In this document: positions 8,039-16,037 of the stretch, piece by piece
Layout: every line of letters begins with the position of its first letter
Position numbering within the stretch: the first letter of the stretch is position 1
NCBI GenBank assembly: GCA_003258795.1
Contig: QHMH01000005.1
Coordinates: 62,001 to 126,000, forward strand
DNA: 64,000 bases
Direction: 5' to 3'
Source: Candidatus Melainabacteria bacterium
Lineage (GTDB): Bacteria > Cyanobacteriota > Vampirovibrionia > Gastranaerophilales > Gastranaerophilaceae
Notes under the pieces: model-generated
Database searches by the model: none
What the model was told of the DNA's origin: nothing
Seen by the model: the letters and a program-made list of their open reading frames with translations, nothing else
Translations under genes and position numbers: made by a program

Positions 8039-9027
8039 TGGGAAAAAAAGATAAAAACGAACAGAATGATTATAGTGAAGAATATCAAAATGAGATGAGC
8101 GTATATTCTTATGGGGAAGAAGAAGAACAAAAAGTTTCTGAAACTTACACTCATAGGATAGTGCAAAAAAAACAACTTGAAAGAAAAATGCGTCAGAATA
8201 ACATGTGGCTTGCAAGGTTGAAAGTTTTGTTAAGACTCATTCTTATTGTTTTGCTTTCATATTGTCTTTATAGACTCGCAATTTGTCATTATTGGTATCC
8301 AGATAAAACAATATTTACAAAAGATAGTCCAAACTTACAAATTATAAATAATAAAATTGTGCCAAGCTACAAAATACTTGCAGAGTTGAGAAAAATATCT
8401 GTGTCGGATGAACCTATTTATAGGTTTGAAACAGGAAGTATAAAAACGAATTTGAGTGAACTTGAACCAATAGAAGATGTTTTTATAAGAAGATATTGGT
8501 TTCCTGCAAGAATTCAAATAATTATCAAAGAAAGAATTCCTCTTATCACGATAAGTAGGGACGAAAATTCTCCTGCGGAAGCTTTCTTTACAAAAGATGG
8601 AGTTTTAGTAGGAAAAGATTATCTTCCTCTTAATCCTTCTATAAAGACTACAAAAGTTATTGTCGGAGGAAATTATAGAGAGTGGGATAAAAATAAAATT
8701 GACTATTTGGATAGACTTGCCAAAAGGGTTAAACATTACTCAAACGAAGATGTTTTGTATATCGATTTAAGAAATCCTAACGATGTCTTTGTTCAAATTC
8801 CATCATGCAAGTTAAGACTTGGGGGACAAGATGAAGGAATTTTTGAAAGAATTACACGAATTCCATCTATTTTGCCACAGGTTAAAGGGTTAGGAAAACC
8901 TGTTCAATATATTGATTTGCGTTGGAAAAATGCTTGTTACATTAAAATAGGTACAGCACCAAAACCAGTTGTTGCTGATATTAAAGTAGAACAAGATAGT
9001 GTTGATGAAAATCAAAATGAAGATTAA
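8038..9027 (+). CDS. ftsQ: FtsQ/DivIB-type cell division protein with POTRA domain
   Basis: Bitopic inner-membrane division protein of 329 aa. It has a charged, Glu/Lys-rich cytoplasmic N-terminus (residues 1-60), one membrane segment around residues 62-82 (VLLRLILIVLLSYCLYRLAI), then an extracytoplasmic part containing a POTRA-like section (LSELEPIEDVFIRRYWFPARIQIIIKERIPL) and the FtsQ beta domain. In other bacteria FtsQ links FtsL/FtsB to the divisome. Sequence conservation is low, as usual for FtsQ; the call rests on topology plus position directly after murC-murB-ddl, the classic dcw order. Confidence 0.85.
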   Translation: MGKKDKNEQNDYSEEYQNEMSVYSYGEEEEQKVSETYTHRIVQKKQLERKMRQNNMWLARLKVLLRLILIVLLSYCLYRLAICHYWYPDKTIFTKDSPNLQIINNKIVPSYKILAELRKISVSDEPIYRFETGSIKTNLSELEPIEDVFIRRYWFPARIQIIIKERIPLITISRDENSPAEAFFTKDGVLVGKDYLPLNPSIKTTKVIVGGNYREWDKNKIDYLDRLAKRVKHYSNEDVLYIDLRNPNDVFVQIPSCKLRLGGQDEGIFERITRIPSILPQVKGLGKPVQYIDLRWKNACYIKIGTAPKPVVADIKVEQDSVDENQNED

Positions 9028-9032
9028 ATTAC

Positions 9033-9503
9033 ATGATTATAAAAATAATTGCTTTAGGAAAAATTAAAGAGAAATTTTTAAAAGATGGCATAGATGAATA
9101 TTTAAAACGATTAACTCCTTATGCAAGTATAAAGGTTTTAGAGTTAAATCCAGTAGAAATTAAAGATGAAAATCTCATTGAAAAGACTCTTGATAAAGAG
9201 GCTGAAAAAATTTTATCTGCAATAAAAGAAGAATCTTTTGTAATAACTTTAGAAATAAATGGAAAGCAGTTTTCATCGGAAGATTTTGCAAATAAAATTG
9301 ATGAAATAGGAAAATCAGGATGTTCAGAATTAGTTTTTGTAATAGGTTCATCTTGTGGACTATCGAAAAAAGTTTCTGACAGAGCCAATTTAAAATTGAG
9401 TTTTTCAAAGATGACATTCTTGCACCAGCATGCGAGATTGATTTTGCTTGAACAAATTTATCGTGCCTTTAAAATATTGAGAAAAGAAGTTTATCATAAG
9501 TAA
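9033..9503 (+). CDS. rlmH: 23S rRNA (pseudouridine1915-N3)-methyltransferase
   Basis: SPOUT-class SAM methyltransferase acting on helix 69 of 23S rRNA in assembled 70S ribosomes. The 156-aa size fits exactly. The family C-terminus is clear: LVFVIGSSCGLS, then LKLSFSKMTFLHQHARLILL and EQIYRAFKILRKEVYHK. The usual GGPYG loop reads GSSCG here, a mild variation of the SAM-binding knot. It follows ftsQ after 5 nt and ends the dcw-type run; no strong terminator follows. Confidence 0.96.
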   Translation: MIIKIIALGKIKEKFLKDGIDEYLKRLTPYASIKVLELNPVEIKDENLIEKTLDKEAEKILSAIKEESFVITLEINGKQFSSEDFANKIDEIGKSGCSELVFVIGSSCGLSKKVSDRANLKLSFSKMTFLHQHARLILLEQIYRAFKILRKEVYHK

Positions 9504-9527
9504 ATTATCCTTAAAATGGTGACAAAA

Positions 9528-9555
9528 TTGACATGACAGTGTAAAATTGTATTGT
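9528..9555 (+). promoter_or_regulatory. Candidate promoter of the MGLAASQ gene
   Basis: A perfect TTGACA (9528-9533), a 16-nt spacer and TATTGT (9550-9555) lie 25 nt after the rlmH stop. This would give a leader of about 143 nt. Confidence 0.5.
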
Positions 9556-9561
9556 ATTTTT

Positions 9562-9704
9562 GTTTGGATTTTACTACGTAAAACAATTGTAACAAAATCT
9601 TAACAATAATGCAGAAAATATTAAAGAAATCATGCAATAGTGCCGATAAGAGGAGTAAGGGTGAAAGCCCAAGTGGGAAATATAGGAAAGGTAGAAAAGG
9701 CGAA
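9562..9704 (+). promoter_or_regulatory. Leader RNA of the MGLAASQ gene with GNRA hairpin
   Basis: The untranslated stretch before the 9705 ATG is purine-rich at its 3' end. It holds a short hairpin GGGT-GAAA-GCCC (9659-9670) with a GAAA tetraloop, flanked by GCCGATAAGAGGAGTAA and AAGTGGG, and an upstream TTTTAC/GTAAAA stem. It resembles a structured leader but matches no riboswitch I know. Confidence 0.3.
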
Positions 9705-11351
9705 ATGGGATTAGCAGCATCACAATCCAGATTTTTAATATTGACAAGTCGTCAAAGCGATGTTGAAGCTCGTTTGATGTCTTTATCGAACCAACAACTC
9801 GCATTGTCAAGTGAAGCAACAGCTTTGTCACAAAAATATGCTAACGCAATGGCTCAAGAAACTGTTACTTTCGGTGGTCAAGCAATCAATTACTCAACAT
9901 TGATGCAACCAAACATTGACGGCGATCAATATTTCTTCACAAATGCAGTAGGAAGTGTTCTTCTTTCTCCATCTAAGGCTCTTCAAATGGGCTTGACAGA
10001 TGCAACTGGTAAAGGTACAGATTTCAAAAAATTGTATCCTTACAAAGAAAACTTCTTGGAAAAAATGGTTCCAAACTATGTTGCACCTGCTGGAACTGAA
10101 ACTTCAGAAGAAATTAAACAAAATTCTGGTTACAGATATGATGATAACGTTTTGAACGATGCAGTTGTATATGTTCAATCTTCAACAGTATTAGGTTTAC
10201 AAGGATATGATTCTAGTACTACATTGGAATATGCAATGGGTACACAACAAGGTCAAAAATCATCATTGGTTAACATCTATACATTAGACAAATACCAATA
10301 CACAGATGCAAACGTTCATTCAGTAGCAAACAGCTTTGTATATGATGCAACTGATGCAATGGCTCAAGCTATGATAAATGCTTTGGGTGACTCAGATGCG
10401 GTTACTGCCGCTGCTGATTATGCAATGCAAAAAACACAAGAATATTACCAAAAAACAAATATTAAACAAGAAGAAGGTAAAATTATAGACCTTGCAGCTG
10501 ATAATAATAACCAAGCATTCAATGATACTACAATTCACGTATCAACTACAGATTATACAGTAACAACAACAACTGGTGTAACAACAGGTAAAGATGGTCA
10601 AACATCAATGTCTGTAACAACATATACAGGTAAAGAAGTATTCCTTAACACTGCACAATTATCAGCAGTATTCTTGAACTACTTCGATGCTGCAATGTAC
10701 AGACAAATCGCAGCTGCAACTGCAGATGATGTTACTGTTTCATCTCAATTGTATGAACAAGCTGACTTAATTGAATTGTTGAACAATGGCAAAAATGGTA
10801 CTCCATTAGCTAATAGACAAGACAAAGCAACACACAGCGATGTAATCGGAGGATACAACAAACAAGCAATTCTTGATAAGAACTCATCTTTAAATGGTAC
10901 AACTGGTATCTTTGGTGATACAGTTACTTCTGATACAACTACTGGAGATTCAACAAGTAAAGCTTACAAAGATTACTATACAGGTTTGTATAAAGCATTG
11001 TGTAATGGTGGATGGACAAAAAACTCATCATTGACAGATTCAAGCTTCTTGAGCAAACAAATGCAATATGGAAACGTTGTTTTGAATAAGATGACAGGTT
11101 CTTCAAGCAAAATGTTATCACTTGACGATTCATCAAGCGGTTTGGGCTTGAAAGATGATGAAGATGCACTTGATAAAGCATCTGCAGATTATGAAGTTGA
11201 AAAAAATAGAATGGATTATAAAACTGCAATCATCGAAAACGAAATGAGCACTTTGAATACAGAACTTGAAGCTATCCAAAATGAAAAAGATTCAGTAAAA
11301 ACAATAATAAATGAACATATGGATAAATTCACATTGTTTCAAAATGCGTAA
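9705..11351 (+). CDS. MGLAASQ-family protein with flagellin-like helical ends, function unknown
   Basis: The 548-aa protein starts MGLAASQSRFLILTSRQSDVE, an N-terminus I associate with a family of uncharacterised proteins in Gastranaerophilales and some other gut bacteria. It has helical heptad-like ends (about residues 1-55 and 480-548, the latter with DYEVEKNRMDYKTAIIENEM) around a long Thr/Ser/Gln/Asp-rich middle with only one cysteine. This head-tail helical layout with a variable centre recalls flagellin, hook or type III needle-type exported proteins. There is no Sec signal peptide or membrane segment. The start is set at 9705 (AAAAGG upstream) rather than an ATG at 9609, whose extra 32 residues are basic and fall in the leader. 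A terminator follows. The function is not known. Confidence 0.7.
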   Translation: MGLAASQSRFLILTSRQSDVEARLMSLSNQQLALSSEATALSQKYANAMAQETVTFGGQAINYSTLMQPNIDGDQYFFTNAVGSVLLSPSKALQMGLTDATGKGTDFKKLYPYKENFLEKMVPNYVAPAGTETSEEIKQNSGYRYDDNVLNDAVVYVQSSTVLGLQGYDSSTTLEYAMGTQQGQKSSLVNIYTLDKYQYTDANVHSVANSFVYDATDAMAQAMINALGDSDAVTAAADYAMQKTQEYYQKTNIKQEEGKIIDLAADNNNQAFNDTTIHVSTTDYTVTTTTGVTTGKDGQTSMSVTTYTGKEVFLNTAQLSAVFLNYFDAAMYRQIAAATADDVTVSSQLYEQADLIELLNNGKNGTPLANRQDKATHSDVIGGYNKQAILDKNSSLNGTTGIFGDTVTSDTTTGDSTSKAYKDYYTGLYKALCNGGWTKNSSLTDSSFLSKQMQYGNVVLNKMTGSSSKMLSLDDSSSGLGLKDDEDALDKASADYEVEKNRMDYKTAIIENEMSTLNTELEAIQNEKDSVKTIINEHMDKFTLFQNA

Positions 11352-11363
11352 TTTAAAAATTTA

Positions 11364-11399
11364 AAGGGCGATTAGTAAAACTTACCAGTCGCTCTTTTT
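11364..11399 (+). terminator. Rho-independent terminator after the MGLAASQ gene
   Basis: An imperfect 15-bp hairpin (outer stem AAGGGCGA / TCGCTCTT with one G-U pair, loop near 11379-11381) is followed by a T5 run. Confidence 0.8.
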
Positions 11400-11435
11400 G
11401 TATTCATATTAGGAAAAATCGGTAAAATATTCTTC

Positions 11436-11449
11436 TTAACATTTGTTAA
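11436..11449. promoter_or_regulatory. Palindrome TTAACATTTGTTAA, candidate operator
   Basis: A perfect 6-bp inverted repeat (TTAACA / TGTTAA, 2-nt spacer) lies about 114 nt before the coiled-coil gene, with a further TTAATATTGTTAA beside it. It is nearly identical to the site upstream of nrdD at 3525-3542. Confidence 0.35.
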
Positions 11450-11562
11450 TATTGTTAAAGTTTTTCACTTTTTATGCCGATATACATGCTATATACGGTT
11501 GTTTTATGTCAAATAAATAAAGCACAAAATTTCGGGAAAAATAACAAGGAGTAAACCTAAAG

Positions 11563-13518
11563 ATGTCAATGAATGTTAACGGTAGCAATCAACTTTCAGC
11601 GAAAGAATTACAACAGCTTCAACAAGCGCAAGCAGAAGCTCAAGCTGAAAATGCCGAAAACACAGAAAATACTGATAGTTCTGAAACATATGAATTCAGT
11701 AGAGGCGGCACTATTAGTGGCGGTTCTCGTTTTGGATTTCACTCATCTGTTAGAGTTGATAACATCACAACCATGGGCAATGGCGGCGGTGGTGGCGGGA
11801 GCTCTTCTCCATCTAATGAAGCAAGCCTTTCTGACTTATTTAGTTCTTTAGGTGACTTAGCTAATGGTATTGGCGATTTAGTTAATGCATTTAAAAAACC
11901 AAGTGGTGATGGTGCTGTAAATCCTGATTTAAGTGATTTCGATACTACTGCTGCTCAAAAAGCTTTATCTGATGTTAACGGAAAACTTAATTCTTGGAAA
12001 ACTGACACTGTAAACTCTGACGTTTCCAATTGGACATCTACAAATTCAGGTGTTGTTGAAGGGTTACATACAAGTGGTAGTCAAGGTTTGACTGAAGCTA
12101 AAACTCTTGAAGGTAATATTTCAAATGCAAAATCTCAAATAGAACAAGGTCAATCTCAAATTGATTCAAATGTTCAAACAACAGCAGACAATCAAGCAAA
12201 AGCTCAAGATGGAGTAAGTGCAGCAGATAGTAATTTGTCATCAGCTCAAACCCAAGGTGCTCAAGCTGAAAATAAGGCTGACGGAGCTATCGGTGATGCA
12301 AAAGCTAATCAAGCAGATGCAGAAAAAAATGCAAATGCATCAAATAAGGCAGCTGATGATGCAGTTACAAATTCTGAAACTAATTTTGAAAACTTGAAAA
12401 CACAACTTGCTCAAAGTGATAAAACTGTTGCACAATTTAGTTCACAATTAAAGAATTTAGACTTTAAAATTGGTACTCTTGAAGCTCAGTTAAGTAAACT
12501 TGATGGTTCTAAAAACTACACTGAATGGAAAGATGTAAAAACTCAACTTGACAATGCTAAAAAGACAAAAGCTCAAACAGAAGCAAACAGTAAAAAAGCT
12601 GTAATGGAAAATACGAAGCTTAAAGCTGATGTTGCAAAAGCTGCAGATAATCTTAGGGCGGCAGAAACAACTCAATCAACTGTTGAAGCTGAAAATAAAA
12701 CAAATATTGAAAACGCAAATGCTAATGTTGCCGCTGCAGAAAATGCTGCAGCTGAAGTTAAACAGCAAGTTTCTGATGGTATTAGTTTAGCAAAAGAACA
12801 AGTTGATAATATGAATGCTTCTTTAGATAAAGCTACTGAAGCTTTCAAAAATGCAGAAGCTTCTGGTGCATCTTTTGCTGACAAGGCAAACATACTTAAC
12901 CAAAAAATTGATATCGCAGAAAATCAATTGTTGCCAGAATTGAATACAGAATCTAACAATGCATTAAAGGTTAAATTAGCAACTCCGACAATTACAAATC
13001 CACCGGCTGCAGAATCTGCTCAACCTTCTGTCCAAGCACTTGGTCAACAAGGTACAGGTAATGTAAAAGGTGATACTGACTTGGAATTTGCAAAACATGA
13101 TGCAAATATGCAACAAAAATTGAATGCACAACATAAATCAGGCAAAGTTGATGCTAATTTTGCAAAATCTGTTCAACAAGATTTGTTAAGTAAAACTGAT
13201 AATGCAATTAACCAATTGAAAAATCGTGATTCAAACAATGTTCAAATTAGTGGACAAAATATTGATGACGCTATTAGATATTTACGTAACACTACAAGAA
13301 GTATAGGTCTTGATAGTTCTGGACAAAAAATGAACAAAAACTTTACAGCATCTGATGTTGCATTAAGAAAAACTCAAATTCAAGACTTGAAAGCTCAACT
13401 TGATGGTGTTAAAGATCAATTTACTCCGGAACAAAAACGTTACTTTAATGAAGTCGTATCTTTGATTAACAAAGAACAACCTGGAGTTTTAAAAATGGAT
13501 AATCAAAAAGAAGCATAA
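11563..13518 (+). CDS. Alanine-rich coiled-coil protein, function unknown
   Basis: I do not recognise this 651-aa protein. It has no signal peptide, no membrane span and no cysteine that I see. A Gln/Glu/Asn-rich start (LQQLQQAQAEAQAENAEN) is followed by a Gly/Ser linker with GNGGGGGGSSS near residue 75, then a long Ala/Gln/Asn/Lys-rich region (about residues 190-465) with strong heptad character and loosely repeated units such as NADAEKNANA and AETTQSTVEAENKTN. A more globular end contains NVQISGQNIDDAIRYLRN. AAGGAG lies 11 nt before the start. It follows the MGLAASQ gene in the same direction but has its own upstream region. A structural or exported filament-associated role is possible but unproven. 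Confidence 0.75.
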   Translation: MSMNVNGSNQLSAKELQQLQQAQAEAQAENAENTENTDSSETYEFSRGGTISGGSRFGFHSSVRVDNITTMGNGGGGGGSSSPSNEASLSDLFSSLGDLANGIGDLVNAFKKPSGDGAVNPDLSDFDTTAAQKALSDVNGKLNSWKTDTVNSDVSNWTSTNSGVVEGLHTSGSQGLTEAKTLEGNISNAKSQIEQGQSQIDSNVQTTADNQAKAQDGVSAADSNLSSAQTQGAQAENKADGAIGDAKANQADAEKNANASNKAADDAVTNSETNFENLKTQLAQSDKTVAQFSSQLKNLDFKIGTLEAQLSKLDGSKNYTEWKDVKTQLDNAKKTKAQTEANSKKAVMENTKLKADVAKAADNLRAAETTQSTVEAENKTNIENANANVAAAENAAAEVKQQVSDGISLAKEQVDNMNASLDKATEAFKNAEASGASFADKANILNQKIDIAENQLLPELNTESNNALKVKLATPTITNPPAAESAQPSVQALGQQGTGNVKGDTDLEFAKHDANMQQKLNAQHKSGKVDANFAKSVQQDLLSKTDNAINQLKNRDSNNVQISGQNIDDAIRYLRNTTRSIGLDSSGQKMNKNFTASDVALRKTQIQDLKAQLDGVKDQFTPEQKRYFNEVVSLINKEQPGVLKMDNQKEA

Positions 13519-13532
13519 TCGTAGAAATTTAA

Positions 13533-13567
13533 AGAGGCTCAAATGTTTTACATTTGAGCCTCTCTTT
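13533..13567. terminator. Bidirectional terminator between the coiled-coil and HD-domain genes
   Basis: A perfect 14-bp stem (13533-13546 with 13550-13563) and a 3-nt TTT loop lie between convergent genes; T-rich tracts are present on both exits. Confidence 0.9.
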
Positions 13568-13569
13568 TG

Positions 13570-14586
13570 TTAATATTTTATTTCATCCATTTTTTTCGCA
13601 AATTCTTCATCAAATTCTTCTTGTGTCAAACTTACACCAAAATACAAAAGTTCTCTATGTAATGTTTCATTTATATTTTCAAAATCAGCTTTCGCCATGA
13701 TTTTTGCAATCGTTAAATCTTCTGGAGTTTTGAAGATGTCTTTTACTCCATTAGCATCTATGAACCCTCTGTTATATCTTTCAAACCAATGGTGATTTTC
13801 TATTGTGTTTAATATTCTTCCTTTCATTTCGTTTGGAAGATTGAATTTTTTTAATATTTCTTCTGCATTTTTTCTACTTGTCAGAGGATGTTCTGGAGTA
13901 ACCACTTCGCCCTTTTTGCCAAAGTCATGCATCAATATCGCAAGTTTTAGTACACCCTTGCCTTCATCAGATAATGTATTATATTCTTTTGAATTCATTG
14001 AATCCTGCAAAACTTTTAACGTATGTATATCAACAGAATAATTGTGTGAGCCATGTTGAACTTTTCCACAAGTCATAAAAAATTCTGGCAGACCTTTTAA
14101 TATCAAATCCATTGAGTTTTTTGCACCATTATCTTCTATTAACGATTCATTTTCAAAATAATAACGTTTTATCGCTTTTTTAATCGAGTTTTCTTCACTA
14201 TTATTTGTCGGTGCTAAATGAGCAATTCCATCTATGTCTTGGTTTTTTGTTAATCCAAATTTCTCTAACAATTTGCCTTCATTCTCTTTCGTCATCTTGA
14301 GAGTTATATTTTCAATATCATTTTTGAACTCTTTTCTTGAATATTTAAGAGGAATTCCGGACTTTTTGTATTGTGCAAAATCGTAATTTTTTACAAAGTT
14401 TTCGCATTCAGCGTTGTTTCCATAAACAAATCCGTCAACAAAATTTGTTTGCGGTGATTTTGTTTGAACAAAGGTATCAACAGTTAGTTGTGGTCTTAAT
14501 TTTAATGCAGTAGTGCCTGCAAAAAGTGCTAAAGCCACTTTCTGTGGAGTGTTCTTTGTTACTAAATTTAATGACACTAAACCCAT
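13570..14586 (-). CDS. HD-domain metal-dependent phosphohydrolase
   Basis: The 338-aa protein has an HD superfamily core: a first histidine in SVDIHTLKVLQ, the metal-binding pair in LAILMHDFGKKG, histidines in NTIENHHWFERYNRG, and an acidic residue in IAKIMAKADFENIN. These enzymes hydrolyse nucleotides or phosphomonoesters with divalent metals; the substrate cannot be told. The N-terminal third is unique, beginning with a hydrophobic stretch (KVALALFAGTTALKL) that may associate with membrane or be buried. ATG 14586 is chosen over an upstream TTG at 14595 because GTGAG then has suitable spacing. It is convergent with the coiled-coil gene and precedes no partner gene. Confidence 0.78.
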   Translation of the reverse strand: MGLVSLNLVTKNTPQKVALALFAGTTALKLRPQLTVDTFVQTKSPQTNFVDGFVYGNNAECENFVKNYDFAQYKKSGIPLKYSRKEFKNDIENITLKMTKENEGKLLEKFGLTKNQDIDGIAHLAPTNNSEENSIKKAIKRYYFENESLIEDNGAKNSMDLILKGLPEFFMTCGKVQHGSHNYSVDIHTLKVLQDSMNSKEYNTLSDEGKGVLKLAILMHDFGKKGEVVTPEHPLTSRKNAEEILKKFNLPNEMKGRILNTIENHHWFERYNRGFIDANGVKDIFKTPEDLTIAKIMAKADFENINETLHRELLYFGVSLTQEEFDEEFAKKMDEIKY

Positions 14587-14686
14587 TACACACAACTCAC
14601 TTGTTATTTACATGTTTTATAAAACCTATAATAATTAAATATTGTCACTTATTTAACTAAATTTTACAAATGTAAATATTTGGATA

Positions 14687-15526
14687 TTAGTAATTTATGA
14701 CAACAAGTCCAACAAGAATTCCTAATATAACGAAGAAAGCTGGTAATTTGCTCTTGTACATAAGAAAAGATTGTGGAAGTAATTCTCCAAAAATTACGTA
14801 CAACATAGCACCAGATGCAAGGCTCAAGCTTATTGCAAGTCCCAAAGGTCCAATATCTCCCAAAATATAACCGACCAAAGCTCCAATAATCGTAGGTGCT
14901 CCAGTTAAAATTGTGATTAAAATCGCTTCACGTCTTCTAACTCCACCGTTTATTAAAGGTACAGAAATTGCCATCCCCTCTGGTATGTTATGAAGCCCAA
15001 TGAGAATAGACAAAGCAAGAACTGACCCAGACATCATTCCTTCGTGGTTTGCAAACGATGCACCAATTGTCATACCTTCTGGCAAGTTGTGTAAAGCAAT
15101 CGCACAAGCCATAATAGTTCCAGCAACAAATAGTGACAATCTTGTGTCATTTCTTTTAATGTGTACGGATAAATGGTTACTATGAATTATTTCATCCAAA
15201 TTGTCAGCTGTTGCAGGGTGGTTTTTGTCAATGTGTTTGACTTCCTTGTTCGTCGCTGAATCAATCGCATAGTTTAATAAATATACTGATATAACTCCCA
15301 AACCCACAACAATTGAGATTGTGTAAATATCAACCCCAGTTTCAATCGCACTTGTTATAAGGTCAAAGCAAACAATCGATGTCATAACACCGCCAGCAAA
15401 ACTCAAAAGTAAGCTTACAGTCTTTGCCGAATCTCTTTTGAATAATGCTCCAATAAGCCCGCCTAAGCCTGTTCCGCCCATACCAGCTAACGCCGTTGCT
15501 TTAATTAAGAGTATAATTTCTTCCAT
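14687..15526 (-). CDS. ZIP-family divalent metal transporter (ZupT-like)
   Basis: Inner-membrane transporter of 279 aa with about eight hydrophobic segments. The family signature occurs in transmembrane helices 4 and 5: HNLPEGMTIG and HNIPEGMAISVPL, the His/Glu residues that form the binuclear metal site for Zn, Fe or Mn import. A short loop with His residues (KEVKHIDKNHP) lies between helices 3 and 4. GGGA precedes the start. It appears monocistronic; the terminator at 13533-13567 lies beyond the HD gene on the same strand, so the two could be cotranscribed. Confidence 0.9.
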   Translation of the reverse strand: MEEIILLIKATALAGMGGTGLGGLIGALFKRDSAKTVSLLLSFAGGVMTSIVCFDLITSAIETGVDIYTISIVVGLGVISVYLLNYAIDSATNKEVKHIDKNHPATADNLDEIIHSNHLSVHIKRNDTRLSLFVAGTIMACAIALHNLPEGMTIGASFANHEGMMSGSVLALSILIGLHNIPEGMAISVPLINGGVRRREAILITILTGAPTIIGALVGYILGDIGPLGLAISLSLASGAMLYVIFGELLPQSFLMYKSKLPAFFVILGILVGLVVINY

Positions 15527-15681
15527 AATTTTCCCTAAACATACTATAATTTAAAAACTTAAAAGTAAAGAAGAAAATATTAGAATTATTTTTAAACAAA
15601 ATAAATGTTTTTTTTACACTTAATCGAAAAGTTCAGTAATTATGCATATTATAAACGCTTAATAAAACTTCACGTTTGGGG

Positions 15682-15710
15682 TTGACAAATATTTATTTCC
15701 GTTTTATATT
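15682..15710 (+). promoter_or_regulatory. Strong sigma-70 promoter of the 87-aa protein gene
   Basis: TTGACA (15682-15687), a 17-nt spacer and TATATT (15705-15710). The short leader then holds a small hairpin AAGTGT / ACACTT (15726-15744) and a near-perfect Shine-Dalgarno AAGGAGGT. Confidence 0.78.
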
Positions 15711-15768
15711 GTATTTGTAATTAAAAAGTGTAAGTAAAACACTTAACAAACACCAAGGAGGTGTAATC

Positions 15769-16032
15769 ATGAAAATTTACCCTATACATCAAACCCCAAT
15801 CTCTTTTAGAGCTAACAACAATCACGCTGGTATGAAGAGATACTGCGAACCAAGAACTGGAGTTTGCTACTATTACGATTCTACTCAATTCGAAAAAAAT
15901 ACTCAAAAGGACTCTGTTTCAAAGTTCTTTTCTAACATTTCAAACAAATTATCAAAGATGTCTGAAGCTATAAAGAAAGCATCTACCCCTAATAAAGATA
16001 ACAGCAATGTCGAAGACTTGTTGTGGTTATAA
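15769..16032 (+). CDS. Small basic protein with N-terminal PISFRA motif, function unknown
   Basis: This 87-aa protein begins MKIYPIHQTPISFRANNNH, contains two cysteines around a Tyr-rich turn (CEPRTGVCYYYD), and ends with an amphipathic helix (KFFSNISNKLSKMSEAIKKA) and LLWL. I recognise no family. A strong promoter and an excellent ribosome site imply high expression. The short MKI...P-x-[S]F motif resembles the N-terminus of the 559-aa membrane protein at 33535-35214 and may mark a lineage-specific class. It is convergent with ribD, only 5 nt away and with no clear terminator between. Confidence 0.72.
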   Translation: MKIYPIHQTPISFRANNNHAGMKRYCEPRTGVCYYYDSTQFEKNTQKDSVSKFFSNISNKLSKMSEAIKKASTPNKDNSNVEDLLWL

Positions 16033-16037
16033 ACCTT

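Noticed and set aside
9609..9705. Alternative upstream start of the MGLAASQ protein
   Set aside because: The added residues are Lys/Ser/Gly-rich and come from the structured leader; the MGLAASQ start has its own ribosome site.
11400..11562. Promoter for the coiled-coil gene
   Set aside because: A TATATA and several T-rich hexamers exist, but no pair with acceptable spacing and match was found.
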